Positions 8,893 through 17,605 of a stretch of DNA of 64,000 nt are shown piece after piece. Each line of letters begins with the position of its first letter. Within the stretch, counting starts at the first letter, position 1. The stretch comes from JAGOEF01 sp964511665 (lineage in GTDB: Bacteria > Bacteroidota > Bacteroidia > Bacteroidales > ML635J-15). The stretch covers positions 1 to 64,000 of the forward strand of contig CAZEHA010000007.1 of assembly GCA_964511665.1 (NCBI GenBank). Direction: 5' to 3'. The position numbers were made by a program, and so were the translations under genes. Below the pieces are notes generated by a model, which saw only the letters and a list, made by a program, of their open reading frames with translations, had not been told where the DNA came from and ran no database searches.

Positions 8893-10677
8893 TTACTTAT
8901 TTATCCAATTTCGAAACCACAATTCGAATACTGCAATTTTCCATAAGCGCCAGTAATCGTGATTTTCGATACAAGCATCAACATATTTTCTGTTTACGAT
9001 GCCTCTATCTACGAGGCTGCTGTTGAGAAGTGTGTTGCTGTAAAATTCAGGGTTTTGATAATATTCATCAGGTCCTGTAAATCCTTGTTTTTTGCGATTT
9101 AAAATGCTTTTTGGAATATCTTTTTTCAATATTTTACGCAACACCGGTTTTTGTCTTTTTCCGTCGAAATACGACAATGGGGCGAGGCAAAGCATATATT
9201 CAACCACATCGTTTGCTAAAAATGGAACTCTAGTTTCAAGCGAATGAGCCATTGAGGCTCTGTCGATTTTTACCAATACCAATTCCGACATAAATGTTCG
9301 CAGGTCGAGCATCTGAAACCTTTTGGGAATAGGAAGCTCTTTGTTACAATGCAAACGATAAAACCAATCGCTGTCGTCGGGTATATATTTATGATAGTTG
9401 GGCATTAGTAAACTTTCCAGTTCATTACGGCCAAAATGGCCCATTGCCATGGCTTTTGAATAGGAAGAAACATCGAAATGGTTTACAGGGATATCCCATC
9501 CATAACGCTTGGCCTTTTTTAACCATTTATTATCGATATCCCACAAATATTTGCGATGCCAAGTGTATCCTGCAAACAGTTCGTCGGCACCTTCGCCCGA
9601 AAGCACTGCTTTGTTGTGTTGTGCGGCTAGCTTGCTGACACAAAAAGTGGGTATAATCGAAATATCGGCAATGGGTTCATCGAAATAATACATGATTTCG
9701 GGCAATTCGTCAATCGACTTGCTGTTTAACACAGTATGATGTTGCGAAGTAGCATACACATTAGATACTTGTTCTGCAAACAAATGCTCACTGTGTTCCC
9801 ATCCATCGAAACCAATGCTAAAGGTATTGAATCCCTTTTTTATACGCGAAAAATACTTAACCAAAGCAGTGGAGTCGTATCCACCGCTTAAAAAAGAGCC
9901 TAGCGGAACATCGCTTCTCACATGTTTTGTTACCGCTTCCAAAAGTAGTTCATCAATATGCTTTGCGGTTTTCGACAATGATTGTTTTGTGTTTTCTGCT
10001 ATAGGTCGAAAATAACACTTCTGTTCAGCACTATTGGTATTGTCAAGCAGCATATAATGCCCCGGCTGCAATTTGAACATATTTCGATAAATAGTTCTGG
10101 GAGAAGGTATATAGCGGTAGTGAAAAAAATCGCACATCGAAGTATAATCTATTTCGCGGGGAACAGATGGGTCATGAAGAATGGCTTTGGGTTCGGAACT
10201 AAAAATAAATCGTTCCCCATCGGCATAATAATACAATGGCTTTATGCCAAACCTGTCGCGTGCCAGAAACATTACCGAAGCATTGTTGTCCCACAGTGCA
10301 AAGGCAAACATTCCATCGAGACGGCTCAACATATCAACACCCCATTCTTCGTAGGCATGAACAATAACTTCGGAGTCGCCCGATGAACGAAATATATGAC
10401 CGGCTTTCTGCAATTCTTCTCTAAGCTCGATGTAGTTGTATATTTCGCCGTTGATGCTTGCCCAAACGCTTTTGTCTTCGTTGTGCAACGGCTGAACACC
10501 CGTTTCGGTTAAATCGAGAAACGAAAGCCGCCTGTGCCCCAAAGCAATACACTTATCGTTGTGGAACCATGAGCCAAAACCATCGGGACCTCGGTGAGCC
10601 AGACAATCGCGCATAGCATTGAATAAGTCGCGGTCAATCGCTATATTCTTACTCAGGTATCCGATAATACCACACAT
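8893..10677 (-). CDS. asnB: Asparagine synthase (glutamine-hydrolysing)
   Basis: A 594-residue class B asparagine synthetase. Cys2 of MCGIIG is the glutaminase nucleophile, with RGPDG (about 29-33), NGEIYNY (76-82) and SGDSE (99-103). The synthetase domain has the PP-loop SGGYDST at 264-270, where most homologues have SGGxDSS. Such enzymes occur both in amino acid synthesis and in glycan loci, where they amidate sugar acids. Its position between a sugar epimerase (5 bp upstream) and a polysaccharide exporter (35 bp downstream) favours glycan amidation, but this is inferred. Confidence 0.9.
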   Translation of the reverse strand: MCGIIGYLSKNIAIDRDLFNAMRDCLAHRGPDGFGSWFHNDKCIALGHRRLSFLDLTETGVQPLHNEDKSVWASINGEIYNYIELREELQKAGHIFRSSGDSEVIVHAYEEWGVDMLSRLDGMFAFALWDNNASVMFLARDRFGIKPLYYYADGERFIFSSEPKAILHDPSVPREIDYTSMCDFFHYRYIPSPRTIYRNMFKLQPGHYMLLDNTNSAEQKCYFRPIAENTKQSLSKTAKHIDELLLEAVTKHVRSDVPLGSFLSGGYDSTALVKYFSRIKKGFNTFSIGFDGWEHSEHLFAEQVSNVYATSQHHTVLNSKSIDELPEIMYYFDEPIADISIIPTFCVSKLAAQHNKAVLSGEGADELFAGYTWHRKYLWDIDNKWLKKAKRYGWDIPVNHFDVSSYSKAMAMGHFGRNELESLLMPNYHKYIPDDSDWFYRLHCNKELPIPKRFQMLDLRTFMSELVLVKIDRASMAHSLETRVPFLANDVVEYMLCLAPLSYFDGKRQKPVLRKILKKDIPKSILNRKKQGFTGPDEYYQNPEFYSNTLLNSSLVDRGIVNRKYVDACIENHDYWRLWKIAVFELWFRNWINK

Positions 10678-10682
10678 AAGCT

Positions 10683-11636
10683 TCAGATATTGTTAGCGGC
10701 AATTTTTGCACCAATAAACCGTTGTATTCCTTCATCAATATCTATCAAAGGCTTGTACGAAATCAGTCGTTGGGCTTTCGAAATATCGGCGTAGGTAAAC
10801 ATCGATTCTCCCTCGACCATTGGCGCAAATTCGAGCCGGGCATCCAGTTTTAGCATTTGTTCAAACAAGCTAATTATTTTCGACAATTTCACCGGATTGT
10901 TGTTGCCGAGGTTCATGATTTCGAAGTTTGAGGCTTCATAGTTGATGCCTAACAAAATTCCGTTGATGATATCGTTAATAAACGTATAATCGCGCTCAGA
11001 ATTGCCATCTCCATAAATTCTTACAGGCAATCTGTTCAAAATATTTCGATAGATATGATTCATCATTAAATCGGGGCGCATACGGGGACCATATACGCTG
11101 AAAAGTCTGAAAACAATAACTTTTACGGGATGAATCTCAGAAAAAAACTGTAAATATTGTTCCGAAAGTACTTTGGTTTTAGCATATGGGCTTATAGGGT
11201 ACAATTCAGATTCTTCGCTCCAGGGTAACTCGGGGTTGTTCCCATAAACACTCGACGATGAACTGAATATAATTTTTGGGATGCCAAGCTTTTGGGCAAG
11301 CTCACAAACCTTGATGGTTCCTTGCACATTGGTTTCCTCGTATCCAATAGGGTTTGTAATAGAGTAACGAACCCCTGCCTTGGCAGCAAGGTGAATAATT
11401 ACGGAATATTGCTTGTCGAGTTCTTTTATGAGTTCCGAAGTATTTTTAATGTCTTGCTCTATAAACCGATACTGACTATGCAGTAAAGCCCCGGCAATGT
11501 TTTGGCGTTTCAGTGCAGCATCGTAATAGGCATCGAAATTGTCGATGGCCGTTACAGCCCAACCCATTTTAAGAAGTGTATCGGTCAAACTACTGCCTAT
11601 AAAGCCGGCCCCACCTGTTATAATTACATTGGGCAT
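10683..11636 (-). CDS. NAD-dependent sugar epimerase/dehydratase (UDP-glucuronate epimerase-like)
   Basis: A 317-residue extended short-chain dehydrogenase. The nucleotide-binding motif GGAGFIG is at 8-14, the active-site SSSSSVYG at about 125-132, and the YxxxK pair is Tyr151/Lys155. AAKAGVRYSITNP (about 84-96) is characteristic of the CapI/UDP-glucuronate 4-epimerase group. The exact sugar cannot be fixed from sequence. It is the first gene of a three-gene operon (epimerase, asparagine synthase, exporter permease) with a -7 element at 11653-11660. Confidence 0.85.
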   Translation of the reverse strand: MPNVIITGGAGFIGSSLTDTLLKMGWAVTAIDNFDAYYDAALKRQNIAGALLHSQYRFIEQDIKNTSELIKELDKQYSVIIHLAAKAGVRYSITNPIGYEETNVQGTIKVCELAQKLGIPKIIFSSSSSVYGNNPELPWSEESELYPISPYAKTKVLSEQYLQFFSEIHPVKVIVFRLFSVYGPRMRPDLMMNHIYRNILNRLPVRIYGDGNSERDYTFINDIINGILLGINYEASNFEIMNLGNNNPVKLSKIISLFEQMLKLDARLEFAPMVEGESMFTYADISKAQRLISYKPLIDIDEGIQRFIGAKIAANNI

Positions 11637-11652
11637 TGATGTTTGTTTGGGG

Positions 11653-11660
11653 CAAATGTA
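11653..11660 (-). promoter_or_regulatory. -7 promoter element for the epimerase operon
   Basis: TACATTTG on the minus strand matches TAnnTTTG, 17 bp upstream of the ATG at 11636. It lies in the 155-bp divergent spacer shared with the nitrilase gene. Confidence 0.5.
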
Positions 11661-11766
11661 AGAAAAACTACAGATGTAAGCACCATATAACAGGATGATT
11701 TGAGCTTAAAGACAAGTAAATACTCATGCTATTTTGGGTTTTATGATCAATCAAGGCATTTTTCAC

Positions 11767-11774
11767 TAATTTTG
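11767..11774 (+). promoter_or_regulatory. -7 promoter element for the nitrilase gene
   Basis: TAATTTTG matches TAnnTTTG, 17 bp upstream of the ATG at 11792. Confidence 0.5.
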
Positions 11775-11791
11775 CATAAAACCGCATCTCG

Positions 11792-12634
11792 ATGAAACAC
11801 ATTACAATCGCAATGGCACAAATGTTGGTTGAAGGAGGGGAGCCCGAACGAAACTTTGCACGTGCTGCAAAATTGATTGAAGAAGCTGCCAAAAAACAAT
11901 GCGATATTGTCCTTCTGCCCGAAACCATCGACTTTGCGTGGACACATCCATCGTCGCTTTCTGATGCAAAGCCCATTCCCGGTGAATACAGCCAAATTTT
12001 TGCCGATATGGCAAAAAAACATGCCATGTATATTTGCGTAGGCTTAACCGAAAAAAGAGCAAATGGAAATTGCAATTCGGCTATTTTATTCGACCGTAAC
12101 GGAAAAATGCGCATTAAATACAGTAAAATCAACCTGCTTACAGTTGAACATCCATACTACATGGTGGGTAGTTCGCTGCATGTTGCCGAAACCGAGTTTG
12201 GGCGCATTGGTGTGAATATTTGCGCCGACAATTATCCCGAAAGTGTATGCATTGCTCACACACTGTGCCGTATGGGAGCTCAAATCATTCTTTCGCCCTC
12301 GTCGTGGACAGTTGATTATGCCATTACCGAAGCCGACGACCCCTATCGCGACAAATGGATAGCCCCCCTTACACACATTGCTAAGCTCTACAATGTGCTT
12401 ATGGTGAGCACCACCGGCGTGGGCTATATTGTTGGCGGCCCCTACGAAGGCAAAAAAATGGTGGGTTGCTCGCTGGCTGTTGGTAAAGACGGAATTGTTG
12501 CTCAGGGGCAATTCAACGAATTTGCCGGCGAACTGATTGTTTTCGAAAGCCCCGTACCGCAAAATCAGGAAAAGGGGACAGAGATTGGCGACAGGTTGAA
12601 ATCGTTGGGTTGCATTGGCGCCCTGAATATCTGA
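11792..12634 (+). CDS. Carbon-nitrogen hydrolase (nitrilase superfamily)
   Basis: A 280-residue single-domain nitrilase-fold enzyme. The catalytic triad is visible: Glu44 in LLPE, Lys112 in KYSKINL and Cys144 in GVNICAD. Enzymes of this superfamily hydrolyse amides or nitriles; as the N-terminal domain of NAD synthetase they act as a glutaminase feeding ammonia to a PP-loop domain. The next gene, 54 bp downstream, encodes a PP-loop amidotransferase, so a glutaminase or ammonia-supply role is an attractive inference. An ordinary amidase role remains possible. There is no signal peptide; cytoplasmic. Confidence 0.87.
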   Translation: MKHITIAMAQMLVEGGEPERNFARAAKLIEEAAKKQCDIVLLPETIDFAWTHPSSLSDAKPIPGEYSQIFADMAKKHAMYICVGLTEKRANGNCNSAILFDRNGKMRIKYSKINLLTVEHPYYMVGSSLHVAETEFGRIGVNICADNYPESVCIAHTLCRMGAQIILSPSSWTVDYAITEADDPYRDKWIAPLTHIAKLYNVLMVSTTGVGYIVGGPYEGKKMVGCSLAVGKDGIVAQGQFNEFAGELIVFESPVPQNQEKGTEIGDRLKSLGCIGALNI

Positions 12635-12663
12635 AACCGTATAAGTTTCTGCTCCAATTTTAC

Positions 12664-12671
12664 TATTTTTG
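12664..12671 (+). promoter_or_regulatory. -7 promoter element before the amidotransferase gene
   Basis: TATTTTTG matches TAnnTTTG, 17 bp upstream of the ATG at 12689. The amidotransferase gene may therefore have its own promoter besides read-through from the nitrilase gene. Confidence 0.4.
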
Positions 12672-12688
12672 CCTGAACACCTACACCA

Positions 12689-13882
12689 ATGAAACAAGTA
12701 GTTGTAAACGGAAAACCATTACCTATAGCACAGCGTGTTTGCACCCGCTGCGTTCAGGATTCGAGCATTCCGGGCATCACTTTCGATGAACACGGGGTTT
12801 GCAATTTTTGCCATTTTCACGATAAACTCGAAAAGCTATTCCCCAACGGAGACGAAGGCAAAAAGCACATTGCGTGTATTGTGGAGAATGCAAAACGTCG
12901 TGGCAAAAACAAGAAATTCGATTGTGTGGTTGGTATTAGCGGTGGCCGCGACAGCACCTATCTGCTCTATCTGGTGGTAAAACAATGGGGGCTACGTCCG
13001 CTGGCCGTTCATTTCAACGATGGATTCGACAACCCTGTAGCCGGTGAAAACATGGTGAAAGCATGCCGACTGCTGGGTGTGGAATTGCGCACAATAACCA
13101 GCGACTGGCGCGAAGCCAAAGAATTGAAAATTGATTTTCTGAAGGCTTCGGTCCCCGACCTGAACATGGGCACCGACATTGGCATTGCCTCGTCGCTTTA
13201 TGGCGTGGCCTGTAAAGAAGGCATTAAAACCATTCTCATTGGTCAGTCGTTTCGCACCGAAGGAGTCAAACCACTTTCGTGGTCGTTTTTCGATGGAAAA
13301 TATCTGAAATCGGTGCACCGGAAATTCGGAAAAACACCCTTACGTCCATGGAAACCCGAAGATCCCGGTTTTAACTTCAGCATTAAAGAATTGATGTATT
13401 ACTCGCTAATAAAGGGCATAAGAACCTACACGCCCATGTACTCCCACGATTACATACGCAAACAGGGCGAAGAAATTATTATCCGTGAGCTGGGTTGGGT
13501 GTATCCCGGAGCCCATTATTACGACGATTTGTATCACAGCCTCATCAAATATGTGCATCGTGTAAAATTCAATATCGACATGAACATGAACAGCGACTCG
13601 GCATTGGTGAGGAGCCATCAGCTCGACCGCAATATTGCACTGCAGCGTGCACATGCCGTGTATGCTATTGAAGACCCCAAGGTTATCGACCTGTGCATCA
13701 AGCGGCTGGGTCTAAGCCATGAAGAGTTCGACAGCTACATGTTGCTTGAGCCAAAAACTTTTAGAGACTACAACACCATGTATAATTACATACGCCTTGC
13801 AAAACCACTGATATATCTGTTCGCACGGCTTCATCTTATTCCACGCATTACCTACGACAAGTATTTTAATTGCGGGAAATGA
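12689..13882 (+). CDS. N-acetyl sugar amidotransferase (PseA/WbpG/LegG-like)
   Basis: A 397-residue PP-loop ATP-pyrophosphatase. A Cys4 cluster near the N-terminus (CTRC at 18-21, CNFC at 38-41) precedes the nucleotide-binding loop GISGGRDST (82-90), which is the organisation of the N-acetyl sugar amidotransferases that convert acetamido to acetamidino groups on surface sugars such as pseudaminic, legionaminic or diacetamido-uronic acids. WbpG-type enzymes need a partner to supply ammonia; no HisH/HisF-like partner is present, but a nitrilase lies directly upstream. The carbamoyltransferase starts 28 bp downstream. The sugar substrate is not determinable from sequence. Confidence 0.87.
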   Translation: MKQVVVNGKPLPIAQRVCTRCVQDSSIPGITFDEHGVCNFCHFHDKLEKLFPNGDEGKKHIACIVENAKRRGKNKKFDCVVGISGGRDSTYLLYLVVKQWGLRPLAVHFNDGFDNPVAGENMVKACRLLGVELRTITSDWREAKELKIDFLKASVPDLNMGTDIGIASSLYGVACKEGIKTILIGQSFRTEGVKPLSWSFFDGKYLKSVHRKFGKTPLRPWKPEDPGFNFSIKELMYYSLIKGIRTYTPMYSHDYIRKQGEEIIIRELGWVYPGAHYYDDLYHSLIKYVHRVKFNIDMNMNSDSALVRSHQLDRNIALQRAHAVYAIEDPKVIDLCIKRLGLSHEEFDSYMLLEPKTFRDYNTMYNYIRLAKPLIYLFARLHLIPRITYDKYFNCGK

Positions 13883-13910
13883 GTATTTTTAGGCATTAAT
13901 TTTTATAACG

Positions 13911-15539
13911 ATGTATATACTGGGTATTAACGGAGGTGTGCGGCCGGGCTATCAGGATGTGTCGGCCTGCCTTGTTTGCAATGGCGAGATTGTTTTTGCC
14001 GTTGAAGAAGAGCGATTGAACAGAGTGAAATTTTCGCCGGGGCAATTGCCCGAACTGGCCATATACGAATGCCTGCGATTTGCAAAAATCGATATCCGCG
14101 ACATTGATGCAGTGGCCTCGCACGGATCGACATGGGGTACCCAATACCGCAACATTCTCGAAAGCTATTTCGAAAACACATTTGGTTATTGCCCGCCTTT
14201 ACATTTTGTACACCATCACGATGCCCATGCTGCCAGTGCCTACTTTGGTTCGGGCTTCGACAGTGCTATGATTCTTAGCCTCGATGCTTCGGGCGATGGG
14301 GTTTCAACTCAATTGTCGTTAGGCAAAAATGGCAAAATCGAGACCTATAAACGCTTTTCGCGCCCCAACAGTCTCGGCATTTTTTATTCGATAATTACGC
14401 AGTTTTGCGGATTCCGTCGCGATAGCGATGAATATAAACTTATGGGAATGGCTGCTTATGGCGATGCAAGTAAATTCGATTTTTCGGATGTTTTGCATTG
14501 CGAAAATGGCGAGTTTATGCTCAACGAAAAATACTTAAAACCCATTGAGCCGGGAGCATCGCAGCCTACCCGACAAGAAATGGCATACAGCAACGAACTT
14601 ACCCGCTTGCTTGGAAAAAAAAGGCTTAAAACCGAAGCACTCGAACAAAAGCACTACGACATAGCCGCCTCTGCTCAACATCAGCTCGAAACAGTGGTAA
14701 TCGATTTGGTTACCCACTTACACCAACAAACCGGTTTGCGCAAGATATGCCTTGCCGGTGGTGTGGCACTCAACTGCTTGATGAACCAGAAAATAATGAA
14801 GCTCGACTGCATCGATAATATATATGTGCAACCTGCAGCCGGCGATGCCGGTATTTCGGCCGGGGCTGCCATGTGGGTATCGGCCGAAAAGGGTATTGTT
14901 CCGCAAGCCATGCCATCTGCATTGCTGGGCATGGAATACTCCAACATAGAAATCGAAAAGGCATTATGCGATATTCAGGCTACATACCGGCATATTGCCG
15001 ACCCGGCAAAAACGGCTGCGGAACTCATTGCGCAACATAAAGTTATCGGATGGTTTCAGGGAAGACTCGAATTTGGCCCACGAGCCTTGGGTGCACGAAG
15101 CATTTTGGCAAATCCGGCTATGCCTGAAGTGAAGAAAGTACTCAACGAAAAAATTAAATATCGCGAAAGTTTCAGGCCATTTTGTCCTTCGGTAACCGAA
15201 GAAGATGCCTCGCGGTATTTTGTTGGTAAAGCAGCAAAATCGCCCTTCATGAACATCACCTTTGATGTGGCCGACGAAATGAAAAATGCCATTGCGGGCG
15301 TAGTTCATGCCGATGGCACAGCGCGCATTCAAACCGTTGACAAAAATATTCAAGCTTTGTATCACAACATGCTGAAACAACTCGAAGTGCTAAGCGGTCA
15401 CCCCGTAGTGGTAAACACCAGTTTCAACACCAACAACGAGCCAATTGCAGCCACTCCCTACGATGCTGTAGCCACCTTCTACCGCAGCGGTATCGATGCC
15501 CTGATTATTGGAAACTATTTGTTGGAAAAGAACACTTAA
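13911..15539 (+). CDS. Carbamoyltransferase (NodU/CmcH family)
   Basis: A 542-residue O-carbamoyltransferase. The N-terminal ASKHA-type domain starts MYILGINGG and carries HHHDAHAAS (101-109) and LSLDASGDG (122-130). The C-terminal YrdC-like part contains WFQGRLEFGPRALGARS, the family's strongest signature, and NTSFN near the end. These enzymes transfer carbamoyl from carbamoyl phosphate to hydroxyls of sugars or natural products. Its place after the amidotransferase suggests decoration of the same surface glycan. It converges on and overlaps the following minus-strand radical SAM gene by 4 bp. Confidence 0.92.
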   Translation: MYILGINGGVRPGYQDVSACLVCNGEIVFAVEEERLNRVKFSPGQLPELAIYECLRFAKIDIRDIDAVASHGSTWGTQYRNILESYFENTFGYCPPLHFVHHHDAHAASAYFGSGFDSAMILSLDASGDGVSTQLSLGKNGKIETYKRFSRPNSLGIFYSIITQFCGFRRDSDEYKLMGMAAYGDASKFDFSDVLHCENGEFMLNEKYLKPIEPGASQPTRQEMAYSNELTRLLGKKRLKTEALEQKHYDIAASAQHQLETVVIDLVTHLHQQTGLRKICLAGGVALNCLMNQKIMKLDCIDNIYVQPAAGDAGISAGAAMWVSAEKGIVPQAMPSALLGMEYSNIEIEKALCDIQATYRHIADPAKTAAELIAQHKVIGWFQGRLEFGPRALGARSILANPAMPEVKKVLNEKIKYRESFRPFCPSVTEEDASRYFVGKAAKSPFMNITFDVADEMKNAIAGVVHADGTARIQTVDKNIQALYHNMLKQLEVLSGHPVVVNTSFNTNNEPIAATPYDAVATFYRSGIDALIIGNYLLEKNT

Positions 15540-16894
15540 AGGTGCTTGAAAAAAAACCTGATATTTTTAATATTTGAAAAAACAAAGCGCGTAAAACCCA
15601 AAATCCGGAAATGAGCAAGATATACCCAAACATTGGCAATCAACAAGTATAATTTGAGTTGGCGGTTCGAAATTCTTTCAAGATTCATTATTCCATTTAT
15701 TTGTTTTCGATACGAACTCCATGGTTTCCGGTTGTCGATATATCCCATTTCTGAGTTATGGAACCATTGCGCAACAAGCGTCCCCGGATAAGGAACCATA
15801 ATAGCAAACACCGGTTCGGTTGGGTTGAGTTGCGCCACAAAACGTATCGACTGCCATATGCTACGCTTCGTTTCTTCCGGATGCCCGAAAATAAGGAATG
15901 CTCCCGTTGCAATTTTATACTTCTTTGCTAAGGAAAAAGCATCTGCAATAGTCTTCCGGGATATCGATTTGCCCATGCGTGCAAGTATTTCGTCGTTGCC
16001 CGACTCCACACCCATTTCGATGCGCGTTACACCGGCAAGCTTCATTTTTGCAATCAGTTCTTCGTTAATTACATTTACATGAGTTTGTACATCCCAATTT
16101 ACTTTTTTGTCTATACCAAGAGCTATCATTTTTTCGAGCAGAGCATAAGTAAAGCGGCGATTCAAGCCAAAAACTTCATCACCAAACGATATACGCAATG
16201 GTTTTACATTATCGATAAGCCAAAGCATTTCGGCAATAACCGAATCAACCGAACGCATTCTGATGAAATTCCCATTGGAATTAAAGCAAAAATTGCATTG
16301 AAACGGACAGCCCCTGCCGGTTTGAATAAAATACTCGGGAGCAGGAGGTAACATATGCCATGCAGGTGGAGGCAACTCATCAAGATTGTTGACAGTGTCT
16401 CTCTTATCGGTAAGCACAATATTGTTTTCGTTATCTCTATACACTATTCCCTTGATATTGCTTAATTCTACATTGTTTATCAGTGCTTCACAAATTTCTG
16501 TCAGACTAATTTCACCTTCACCAATTACTCCTATGTCGAAAGCCTGGAACTCCATCATACAATCTGTCGGAATAGCTGATACATGAGGTCCCCCAACAAT
16601 TACCTGCGTGGCAGGGAGATTTTTTTTGACGAAATCGGCTAACATGCCTGCTTCGTTAATTTCACAGGTATATGCAGTGATTCCAACAATATCTGGCCGA
16701 AAATCTATGATACGTTGCGTTAACATCTCAGTGTCATATTGCGAAAACTTTGCATCACACACCATCAGCTCTATATTATTGCAGTGTGATAACACAGCTG
16801 CCAGCGATGCCAGCGAAGGTCTCGCAAATCGCGGAATGTCGTAGATTGGCTCCACTATTTCTGTAAGATATGGTGTGGTAAGTAATACTTTCAC
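15536..16894 (-). CDS. B12-binding radical SAM protein (paralogue 4, divergent)
   Basis: A 452-residue protein with an N-terminal cobalamin-binding domain (IVGGPHVSAIPTD at about 99-111, IGEGEISL at about 124-131) and a radical SAM core. The cluster motif RGCPFQCNFC gives Cys196, Cys200 and Cys203. It is clearly diverged from the three tandem paralogues at 118-5194 but has the same domain order and also lacks DxHxxG. The start is GTG at 16894, overlapping the TGA of the upstream GT2 gene by 4 nt, which implies translational coupling. The substrate is unknown; co-expression with a DPM-like GT2 suggests a lipid-linked glycan or lipid. Confidence 0.87.
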   Translation of the reverse strand: MKVLLTTPYLTEIVEPIYDIPRFARPSLASLAAVLSHCNNIELMVCDAKFSQYDTEMLTQRIIDFRPDIVGITAYTCEINEAGMLADFVKKNLPATQVIVGGPHVSAIPTDCMMEFQAFDIGVIGEGEISLTEICEALINNVELSNIKGIVYRDNENNIVLTDKRDTVNNLDELPPPAWHMLPPAPEYFIQTGRGCPFQCNFCFNSNGNFIRMRSVDSVIAEMLWLIDNVKPLRISFGDEVFGLNRRFTYALLEKMIALGIDKKVNWDVQTHVNVINEELIAKMKLAGVTRIEMGVESGNDEILARMGKSISRKTIADAFSLAKKYKIATGAFLIFGHPEETKRSIWQSIRFVAQLNPTEPVFAIMVPYPGTLVAQWFHNSEMGYIDNRKPWSSYRKQINGIMNLERISNRQLKLYLLIANVWVYLAHFRILGFTRFVFSNIKNIRFFFKHL

Positions 16895-17601
16895 TTTATT
16901 ATAGGTTGTTTTGTATGCACTGCCATATATAGTTTACATGTTTCGCGCAAGGCTTTGAGTAACACAGGCAGTGATGCGCCTTTTGAAACACCGCCACTAC
17001 GAGGGAGGTATTCCGATGGAACCTCAACAATCTTGTAACTGTATTTTATAGCCTTAGCGCACAATTCGCTTTCGACCAATGAACTGGTAAGAACCGGATT
17101 GGTATTCGACAAAAACTCATGTTTATACACTTTCACCCAATTCACATCGCGAATGCGAATTCGTAAAAAGATACGATTCATTATTTTGTTGCCGAAACTC
17201 AGCAATTGCCGAAATACTGTGTAACGGGTTTTTTGTGTGCGATAGAACGATACAACTGTTTTTTCAGGAATTGTTGCAAAAGGAATCAATTCGTTCACAT
17301 CAAACTGACCATCGGCAGGTATTGCACAAACATTGGTGCATGAAGCCTTTGAATATCCCGAAATCAACGCATTGCCAATTCCCATATTCCTGTTGTGGCG
17401 AATAGGAAGAATATGCGGGTATTGTTGCAGGATTTGTTTTATTAACTGAGGTGTATTATCGGTGCTGCCGTCGTCAACCACAATCAACTCGTTTTTTGTG
17501 GGAGCGATTTTTTTTAGCACAGCGTGCGAATCGGCAATTATTTTCTGAATGGAGTGCTGTTCGTTATAGGCAAATATTATGATAGTCCACGATTGCACCA
17601 T
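16891..17601 (-). CDS. Family 2 glycosyltransferase, DPM/DPG-synthase-like
   Basis: About 236 residues from the ATG at 17601 (MVQSWTIIIFAYNE...). A longer open frame back to 17664 would overlap the preceding gene and adds a basic stretch unlike the family N-terminus, so I rejected it. It shows IIIFAYNEQHS, LIVVDDGSTDN, RNMGIGNAL and PADGQFDV, matching polyprenyl-phosphate glycosyltransferases. No membrane helices are evident at the C-terminus. It begins 5 bp after the oxidoreductase gene and its stop overlaps the GTG of the radical SAM gene, so the three form an operon. Confidence 0.85.
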   Translation of the reverse strand: MVQSWTIIIFAYNEQHSIQKIIADSHAVLKKIAPTKNELIVVDDGSTDNTPQLIKQILQQYPHILPIRHNRNMGIGNALISGYSKASCTNVCAIPADGQFDVNELIPFATIPEKTVVSFYRTQKTRYTVFRQLLSFGNKIMNRIFLRIRIRDVNWVKVYKHEFLSNTNPVLTSSLVESELCAKAIKYSYKIVEVPSEYLPRSGGVSKGASLPVLLKALRETCKLYMAVHTKQPIIK

Positions 17602-17605
17602 ACAT

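Noticed and set aside
11668..12697. Antisense open frames over the nitrilase gene
   Set aside because: They are shadows in other frames; the plus-strand frame carries an intact catalytic triad.
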